A stretch of 64,000 bases of DNA from contig WAID01000001.1 in the NCBI GenBank assembly GCA_016584495.1, forward strand, positions 372,001-436,000, written 5' to 3'. How positions within the stretch are numbered: the first letter of the stretch is position 1; every line of letters starts with the position of its first letter. The notes beneath the pieces are model-generated. The model had not been told where the DNA came from and searched no databases. It worked only from the letters and a program-made list of their open reading frames with translations. This stretch comes from Celoporthe dispersa. Its lineage: Eukaryota > Ascomycota > Sordariomycetes > Diaporthales > Cryphonectriaceae. Below, piece by piece: positions 57,530 to 64,000 of the stretch. A program made the position numbers and the translations under genes.

Positions 57530-59322
57530 TTATAAACTGCAGACAAAGATGACTGTAACAGTAGCAAGCGCAATTGTATACAGACTCCATCTCTGCTGCA
57601 GAGTACCACGTCCAGCCCCAGCAGTGACCACCGTGTTACTTGGCGAAGCTAGGCTGCTCGAAGTCGGTGCAGCAGAGGACAGTGGAGGTCTTGTAACCAC
57701 CATGGTCCCATTTCTCGTAGACTGCACAGCAGATCCACTAGACAGGCTGCCGTTGGCAGCAGCACCGGTTGGCTGAGGGCCGTTTGTAGTCCTGAACGAT
57801 GCTACCGTTACTGCTATCAGTCCTGACGACACGTCTCCAGACGATGAAGGCACTGCGCTGTCCTGGGTCGCTGTCGAGACGAAACTGGACATTGAGACGA
57901 GGTTGGTCGCATTACCCGCGAAACAGATCCCGGCTGTAGTGGTGGCAGCGGGCGCGGAAGGGCAGACGGTCGATGTTACCTCGTACGTGGAGATCAGATC
58001 CGTGGGACAATTTATGATGGCCGACGCGCATTTGGTCAGGGTCATGACAGTTGTCGAGCCCAATGCAAGAAGGGCAGATGATGTGCCGACATCACCGCCA
58101 GTCGAGGCGGCGCCCGTTCCAGCGGAGGATGCAGCGGACGGTGCCGGTGTGACCTCGCACGACGACGTCGGGAGCACCACTGCGGTCGTCCTGGAAGACG
58201 TGAGAGGGATGCCAGTAGCCACCAGGCACTGAGTGCCGATGTCTGCTGAGAACAGCGTGGTGGAAGCCGTGGGCACTGCACCAAAGGCAATGCCGTCAAT
58301 ATCGACATCGGCACCACCAAACACGCCCAGGTTCATATTGGCGGACTCAGAGGACTGTAGTTGACATTGCGGAGTGGTCTCCAAGTCGGCGATAAATTCC
58401 ACGAGGTTGGCATAGGCCCCGACGCCGGCGCTGACCCCAAGAACGTCTGTCGTCGCGTTGAGGCCCGCGAAAGCCTTCATGCGCAGGTCGGCCTGGAATT
58501 TCTGCGTGCCATTGAGGCTGGCCGAGAAGGGAAGGGACTGTGTTTTGATGCCATCGCTGTCGAGGGGTGTCAGTAATTCTCTTGGAGCCTGAGAACGTCG
58601 AAGCCTACAATGAATTATTGCCCAACACTCCGTCGAGGAGGCTGGCCTCGAAAAAGGCATCCTCTGGAAACTGGACTGCGAACCCTCCCTGGACGTCGAT
58701 CGCCCCGGCGAGGCTGAGGACGAGATCGATCTCGAAGGTCAGACCCACGTCGAAGCCCTCGATGACGGCACTTAGTAAGTCCGTCGGAGCGGTGAAGAAC
58801 GGTATTGAAAAGGTGGAAGCTCCCTTGGCTGTGACGTCGAGCTCGATATAGGCTGACAGCCCCTTCATGTCAATGCGGAAGACGTCGTCAATGCCTTCAA
58901 CATCAGGGAACGAAGCCGTAATGTTCCCGGATGCGCAGCATTTTGAGCAGACGACGGTCACCGGAGGCAATCCGATCTCACCAGCTGGTACTATACCGAA
59001 GAGATCTGAGTTACTATTAATCCGGTAGAAGAACATTGGTCATGTTAGCAACAGACAGTAAGAAGGAGCTTGTGCCATAGCCATGCATGCTGTTATTACA
59101 GGAGACCACTAACCCATCAAATATGACTTTATTTTCCAGTGACACGCCCAGGTTAAGAGTCTCGGGCTCTGCTCTCTTACGCAGACGCACAGAGTCACCA
59201 CGGGTATCGATGCTGATGTCGCGGCTTGAGACTGGCCTTCTTAATAATGCCGCTCCGTCCGCACTGCTTAGGGCTCTGGCCGTCAAGGAGGCGAGGGCCA
59301 AGGCGGCGGCCGGTCGGATCAT
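57530..59322 (-). CDS. Secreted, probably GPI-anchored surface protein
   Basis: Exons 59114-59322, 58609-59013 and 57530-58556 give 546 residues. The 100-bp intron has a CTAAC branch; the second intron is only 52 bp (GTAGGC...CGACAG) with a CTGAC branch. The start at 59322 gives a good signal peptide (MIRPAAALALASLTARALSS); an in-frame ATG at 59382 would add 20 residues. The N-terminal 300 residues form a compact beta-rich-looking ectodomain with VVCSKCCASGNIT, SFPDVEGIDDVFRIDMKGL and a DVGLTFEIDLVLSL repeat-like pattern, then CQLQSSE and later C residues. A Ser/Thr/Ala-rich stalk follows. The end (AGAGRGTLQQRW then a hydrophobic tail closing at the C-terminus) is a GPI-attachment signal. I do not recognise the family; comparable proteins are known only as fungal wall-associated hypotheticals. 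Confidence 0.8.
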
Positions 59323-60917
59323 CCTGAAAAGCACGAGAAGAGGCAGGGAGTAGGAGCAAGTAATGAGAATGAATGACCCCAAGACGAAGGCGATTACTTA
59401 TTCACTTGAGGTTATCGGAAAAGGAAGAAGTTAATCGTGCTATGCTACCCAGATTATCATATTGCAAGCCGGCATTATCGCTACGAGGCAGTTTGAGTTT
59501 GTCATGACCATTGCTTTATATCTACTGAGCATAATCCGCATTGCACGCTCTCTAGGCATCCTTCGAATCCTCATAGCAATGGCCGGGCCCCCTTCATGAT
59601 TTCCAGGTGCTGTTGTTGGATCGAGTGTCGGCGGTGGGATCCGCCACGCGCAGCCGCGCCTATAAATGGGACCTCCAGGGGCTGTTGTTGTTCCGAATCT
59701 AGTAATTCTGTCGGCGCTGGGAGGTTTCAAGATTTGTCCATCCCTGCAAAGTGGTTTTAAAAAAAAACTGGAAGGGGGCACAGCTGCCTGGGCTATGTTG
59801 CCTGGAGATTTTCAAGAGCTGACACTGACACACCTCGCTTGTGAGACGTTGTTGGGTCAATTTCTTTCTTCCTTTTTCTTTCTTCTTTTTGACTTGGCAG
59901 TGCATGGCGCAAGTCTGCTCGGTCGTCCTTTTAAGCTCAGCCGTGGCAGAGCTGCGCCGGAGCATGAACATGCGAGTTGTACAGCTTCAGGAATGAATCC
60001 TTCAGGAAGCTTGTCACTGCGGGAATCAATGCGCTGTGGTGGAAAGATGATTCGATGGTGAGAGGTTCTCAAACCGAGCGGAGAATCTCTGGTTCAAACG
60101 ACGGCTTAACTTTGTGCATACATACTAAGTATGTAGTGAGCTACAATTTTGTTAGTAAACTGTTGCCTTGCAATTAACAGAGACAAGGCGGAGGGGATGA
60201 TCATGCAAAGTCTGAGCCTCTGGACTTTGACAGGATCAACCCCTAGTTGCGTCCGTACAGCGCTGAAGGGCTGCTGCGCCTTTACAAGGTTGCTGCTCGG
60301 TAGGTAATCATTTGAATATGTAATCACCTTCATCTCGACCGATACTCTTTTCGGCTGGGTCTCTTTCTTTTTTTTTCCTTTCCTTCTTTCTTTCCTTTTG
60401 TTCGTCTTTTCTTCTCTTTCCTCTTCATATGCACAACGGTTTCATAAATCCACTTCATATTTCACTGTCTATATTAATGATTGCCTGACCTTGGGGCCTG
60501 CGGCAGGGGCCGTGCTGGCTATCAGATGCATCAGATTAGATCGATCCGATAATTATTAGTGTGGGCGGTGATAGCCAAGATAGCGAGGAGCTGCTGCTCT
60601 GTAGCGGTAAGCACAGGGTTTGTCATTGCAAGGATCATCGTCGTGCAGGCGTGGAGTCTTGTCTCTCTAGATACGATCGACGAGCGCAGTGTTTCCTTGA
60701 CAAGTCCCCACAGAGCAGAGGTACTTCCGCTGCAGAGTCAGGAGAGAAGCCATGACCATCACAATCCCAGTCACCCGGTCCTGTTCTGTGTACATATTAT
60801 ACCACAATGTATTCCCAGGGCAGCGGTCCAGCTTGGCTGTCTTGCTGAGGTCCTCTTCCTCCTCCCGCACGTTATAAATCTGCTCTTACAGAAAGTCTTG
60901 TCTCCCGTGATACCACC
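59323..60917. other. Divergent intergenic region, GPI protein to FAD oxidoreductase
   Basis: Shared upstream region of two divergent genes. T/C-rich tracts at about 59,865-59,890 and 60,360-60,425 are visible. Small frames on both strands have no recognisable product. Confidence 0.55.
60873..60878 (+). promoter_or_regulatory. TATA box of the FAD oxidoreductase gene
   Basis: TATAAA 45 bp upstream of the ATG at 60918. The ATG stands in a strong Kozak-like context (CCACCATGG). The short spacing implies a very short 5' UTR. Confidence 0.5.
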
Positions 60918-62488
60918 ATGGGTTCCCAGTTCGATGCCTCCTCATCCGAGCCGACAGCACCTTTTCGAGTGCTCATCCTGGGCGGCTCCTATGGGGGTCT
61001 ATCTACAGCGCTGAGTCTGGTCGACCTGGCAGAGGGACGCGCGGCGAGGACAGGCGGCGGCGTCCTCCCCGGCCACGACGGCAAGATTCCTCTGGATGTG
61101 ACTATTGTTGATGAACGGGATGGTTACTGTACGTTTTGTCTCATTCTTTTTGTTTATTTTAACAAAATTAAAATTCTTGGATCAATCTTGTTTGCCCTCA
61201 TGTGCCTATATTTTCCTCTTCAGCCTTGGTCTTTCCCTACTTGCTGACGAGGTCGTCGTTTCCCACACCACCGCCAGACCATCTCATCGGCTCGCCCTTG
61301 GCCCTCGCCGATGAGGCCTACGCCTCCAGGGCGTGGGTCAAGTACGCCGACATCACCGCCCTCCAGAGCAGCCCCAAGATCAGCATGATCCGCGGCACCG
61401 TCACATCCGTCCACGCCGCCGCCAAGACCACCACCATCCTCGTCGCCGAGACCCAGCAGCCCCGCGACCTCAGCTACGACTACCTCGTCGTGGCGACGGG
61501 GCTCCGGCGTGCCTGGCCTGTGGTGCCCCAGTCCGTGCTGCGGAAGCAGTACCTCCTCGAGGTCAAGGCGCACATCGACGCGGTGGGCCGCAGCAGTGCG
61601 GGCGAGGGAGGAGGCGAGGGCGTGGTGGTGGTGGGCGGCGGGGCGGTGGGCATCGAGATGGCGGCCGAGCTGAAGCTGGTGCGGCCCGGGGTCAAGGTCA
61701 CGCTCGTGCACAGCCGCGGCCAACTGCTGAGCTCGGAGCCGCTGCCGGACGAGTGTAGGGAGCGGGCGCTGGAGCTGGTGAGGGAGGCCGGGGTGGAGGT
61801 GCTCCTGGGCAAGAGGCTCGCCGAGACGAGGGAGAAAAAGAACAAGGACGGCAGCAGGACGGTGAAGGAGGTTGTGTTTACGGATGGAGAGACGATGGAT
61901 GCGGGTGTGGTGATCATGGCCGTCTCCAAGAGCATCCCCTCGACGGACTTCCTGCCCAAGGAGGTGCTGGTGGGTGACGAGGGCGAGACGGGGCTGATCA
62001 AGGTCAGGCCAAACCTCATGTTCACGGAGGCCCTGCCCAATTCCGAGTGCCACTTTGCTGTGGGTGATGCCATCAGGTGGTCCGGCATCAAACGGTGCGG
62101 GGCAGCCATGCACATGGGCTTCTTCGCGGCGCACAACATTCACGAGTGTATCCTGCACCGGATGAACGAGGGAGGAGACAAGGCCGCGCCGCCCAAGTTC
62201 CAGGAGCTGGGCGAGATCCCGCCCATGATCGGGCTGGCAGTCGGCAAGAAGGCCATGTCCTATAGTCCTGCCCAAGGCGTGGCGTCTGGTGAGGATGTCA
62301 TGAAGGCGTTCTTTGGAAATGACCTCGGATTTGACAGTAAGTCTTGGGGGGGAAAATATCACCACCACTACCTCACCCGTCCTTGTCAACATGTATCGCT
62401 GACAAAACAATAACTTTTAGTCTGCTGGAACTACATGAAGTTGGGTGAGCCTACTGGAATGCCCAGGGGCGGTGTTCTAGATGGTTGA
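60918..62488 (+). CDS. AMID/FSP1-like FAD-dependent NAD(P)H oxidoreductase
   Basis: Exons 60918-61128, 61278-62336 and 62421-62488 give 445 residues. The first intron (149 bp) has two in-frame acceptors; the one at 61277 joins ERDGY to YHLIGSPLALA, the expected family sequence. The second intron (84 bp, GTAAGT...TTTAG) leads to a short last exon ending GGVLDG. The FAD Rossmann motif VLILGGSYGGLS lies at about 17-28. The second dinucleotide fold VVVVGGGAVGIEMAAEL at about 184-200 binds NAD(P)H. ATG near residue 145 (DYLVVATGLR) and the C-terminal FAD contact FAVGDAIRWSG complete the pyridine nucleotide-disulphide oxidoreductase plan. Homologues (AIFM2/AMID/FSP1) reduce quinones; fungal members are mostly uncharacterised. 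No mitochondrial presequence is evident; the N-terminus is short and Ser-rich. Confidence 0.9.
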
Positions 62489-62795
62489 AGAATAAGACCT
62501 TGGAGGTGAGACAGGGGAAAAAAACAGAACAAAAAACACACAAGCAACCAATAAATAAATCACTAGAATGTGATCATAAATATCTATTATATTCTGGATA
62601 GAAAAGTGTTATCGTTGGGCTAAATTTGTGAGTGAGCATAAGTACTGACCACAAGTCACTGGTCAAGACCTAATAGTTGGGCTCTGGTTGCGTGATTATG
62701 AATATAAATTAACACAATCCCCCGCCATAACCACCCTTACTCGAAAAAGATAAGAGATAAATATACACAGCAAAAACAGTACAATTGTCCTTCCT
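62489..62795. other. Convergent 3' intergenic gap
   Basis: About 300 bp, AT-rich, between the ends of the oxidoreductase and acyltransferase genes. It carries A-rich and TATAAA-like sequences that may act in 3'-end formation of one or both genes. Confidence 0.5.
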
Positions 62796-64000
62796 CTATA
62801 GCTTCGGCACCAAGCCGACCTGTGTGCCGGCCACGACCCTCTTGCGCCCCCTCTCGTCCTCTGCCAGCGGACAGATCTGGAAGAACCTCTCCCTCGAGCA
62901 CTTCATCAGGGTGCTCCTCTTGCTCGGCAGGTCCACGAACTTCTCGACGCCGAACCCGTGCACCAGGTCGTACGCCAGCACCGTGGTGTTGGTAAACTTG
63001 GGCTCGCCCACCACCTGCATGGTGCGCGGGTCGTCCAGGAACAGATAGTGCATCAGGCTGCTCCACCAGGCGCCGACGCGGTGGGCGCCGCGGTACTTGA
63101 CATCCCCCACCAGCGAGTGGCGGCCCCGGTCAAAGTCCTCGCCCTGGTAGTAGGCGCCCAGCTTGTCCTCGCGGGCCCAGTAGATCTCAAAGTAGGCAAA
63201 GAAGACGCCGTCGAAGGCGGCCAGCACGGCGAACTGGTGCGGGTCCTCGTGGATCCGGCGCAGGTACTCGCGGTGCCGCTCCAGCGTGCCCGCCTGGTTC
63301 CATCCCTGGCTCACGCGCGGGTCGTTCTGCCACGTGTGGAACAGGCCCACGTGCGCCTCGTCTGTGTGGTCCAGCGCCACCATGCTAAAGTTCTCCTTGA
63401 GGTGCGGGATCCAGCGGCTGTACAGGGTGCTGCCCGCGCGGGGCTTGGGCGCCCGCCGTGGGTGCCAGACGAGCGACACGCCCGGGTTGTTGGTCAGCAT
63501 GTAGTCGAGCGCGGGCACGCCCTGGGAGGCATAGGTCGTCCCGGGCCCGTCGGTGGGCACCCAGACGGAGCGTGCGCCAAAGGGTGAGCCGGCGCCCTGC
63601 CAGAAGGAGGCGCGCAGGAGGACGAGCTCTTCTTCTTCTTCTGTCTGTCGCGGAGGCCTTGTCGCTGTCGTCGTGTCGTGGCCGCTGGTGGTGTTGTCGC
63701 GAGAGGAGGAGGAGGAGGAAGAAGAAGGGTGGAGGACGGCGAGCATGCAGGCCCGCAGCTGGCTCGACAGCGTCTCCTTGCCCGTGCCGGAGAGGGAGAG
63801 GCGGATGAACTCGTCCTCGTGCCGGATGGTGAAGAGCGCATAGACGACGAGCCATGCCTGCGCGAGCGTAGGGGCCTGGTCAGCGGTCCACTCGACCCTG
63901 ACGGCCGGTGATCGACGGGCGCGCGCCCATGCGGTGTTGTTGGACTCGGCAGGGCGCTCGCTGGACTTGAGGCCTGTCGGCTCGCTGAAGTAGAGGCTGT
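62796..64000 (-). CDS. SidF/IucB-type siderophore N-acyltransferase, C-terminal part (runs off window)
   Basis: The frame is open from the right edge to TAA/TAG at 62796-62798, giving about 400 C-terminal residues; the start lies beyond 64000. The C-terminal GNAT-like acyltransferase domain (Acetyltransf_8, as in IucB and SidF) is clear: SRWIPHLKENFSMVALD, HTWQNDPRVSQGW, HREYLRRIHEDPHQFAVLA, FAYFEIYWAREDKLGAYY and RGRHSLVGD. It ends in FFQICPLAEDERGRKRVV. SidF-type enzymes add an anhydromevalonyl or acetyl group to N5-hydroxyornithine in extracellular siderophore synthesis and are peroxisomal in Aspergillus. The last three residues, PKL, resemble a weak PTS1 targeting signal. A Ser-run and Glu-run linker (about 63,600-63,735) separates the N- and C-terminal halves. 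Whether the role is fusarinine or another hydroxamate is unknown. Confidence 0.88.
   Translation of the reverse strand, partial: SLYFSEPTGLKSSERPAESNNTAWARARRSPAVRVEWTADQAPTLAQAWLVVYALFTIRHEDEFIRLSLSGTGKETLSSQLRACMLAVLHPSSSSSSSSRDNTTSGHDTTTATRPPRQTEEEEELVLLRASFWQGAGSPFGARSVWVPTDGPGTTYASQGVPALDYMLTNNPGVSLVWHPRRAPKPRAGSTLYSRWIPHLKENFSMVALDHTDEAHVGLFHTWQNDPRVSQGWNQAGTLERHREYLRRIHEDPHQFAVLAAFDGVFFAYFEIYWAREDKLGAYYQGEDFDRGRHSLVGDVKYRGAHRVGAWWSSLMHYLFLDDPRTMQVVGEPKFTNTTVLAYDLVHGFGVEKFVDLPSKRSTLMKCSRERFFQICPLAEDERGRKRVVAGTQVGLVPKL

Noticed and set aside
61220..62410. 396-codon antisense ORF over the FAD oxidoreductase
   Set aside because: His/Leu/Arg-rich shadow of a GC-rich exon; spans the intron boundary of the real gene.

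Overview
The window looks like nuclear DNA of a filamentous ascomycete, probably a Sordariomycete (class inferred, not proven). Reasons: short introns (52-219 bp) with GT-AG ends and CTGAC/CTAAC-type branch points; protein families typical of Pezizomycotina (CYP65-like P450, Zn2Cys6 regulator, SidF-like siderophore acyltransferase, GPI and Mid2-like wall proteins); and a sharply AT-rich repeat block carrying the CpA-to-TpA damage of repeat-induced point mutation (RIP).

Positions 1-11,340 are a RIP-mutated transposon island. At the left edge is the start of a Ty1/copia-type gag on the minus strand. The centre is one complete but dead Ty3/gypsy chromovirus-like element (2566-10450): 482-bp LTRs, an ATCAA target duplication, gag with zinc knuckle, protease, RT, RNase H, integrase, chromodomain, and an antisense Cys-rich ORF before the 3' LTR. 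A 358-bp TG...CA solo-LTR-like repeat, built around a palindromic 23-bp minisatellite, sits inside it almost undamaged; an inverted, RIP-damaged copy one unit shorter lies at 10707-11041. A further LTR tail marks the boundary with unique DNA.

From about 11.34 kb the sequence has ordinary composition and carries twelve protein genes. Plus strand: aldehyde dehydrogenase, CYP65-like P450, peroxin PEX2, an unrecognised polytopic membrane protein, adenine phosphoribosyltransferase. Minus strand: an EDEM-type GH47 protein, a Myb/SANT-like nuclear protein and a Leu3/LeuB-like Zn2Cys6 regulator. Then come two convergent surface-protein genes (a Mid2-like single-pass protein and a GPI-type protein), an AMID/FSP1-like FAD oxidoreductase, and an incomplete SidF-like siderophore acyltransferase running off the right edge. 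The genes look like independent housekeeping and accessory genes; no core PKS, NRPS or terpene synthase is present, so no secondary-metabolite cluster is claimed. Two thematic links are notable: PEX2 builds peroxisomes and SidF-type enzymes work in them, and two cell-surface genes lie tail to tail.

Three conserved genes (aldehyde dehydrogenase, PEX2, EDEM) contain single-base frame breaks, six in total, each in or next to a short C or G run and with no other damage. Consensus errors in the assembly are the simplest explanation. Long intergenic stretches (30.3-35.6 kb and 37.9-49.5 kb) hold no gene I can support.
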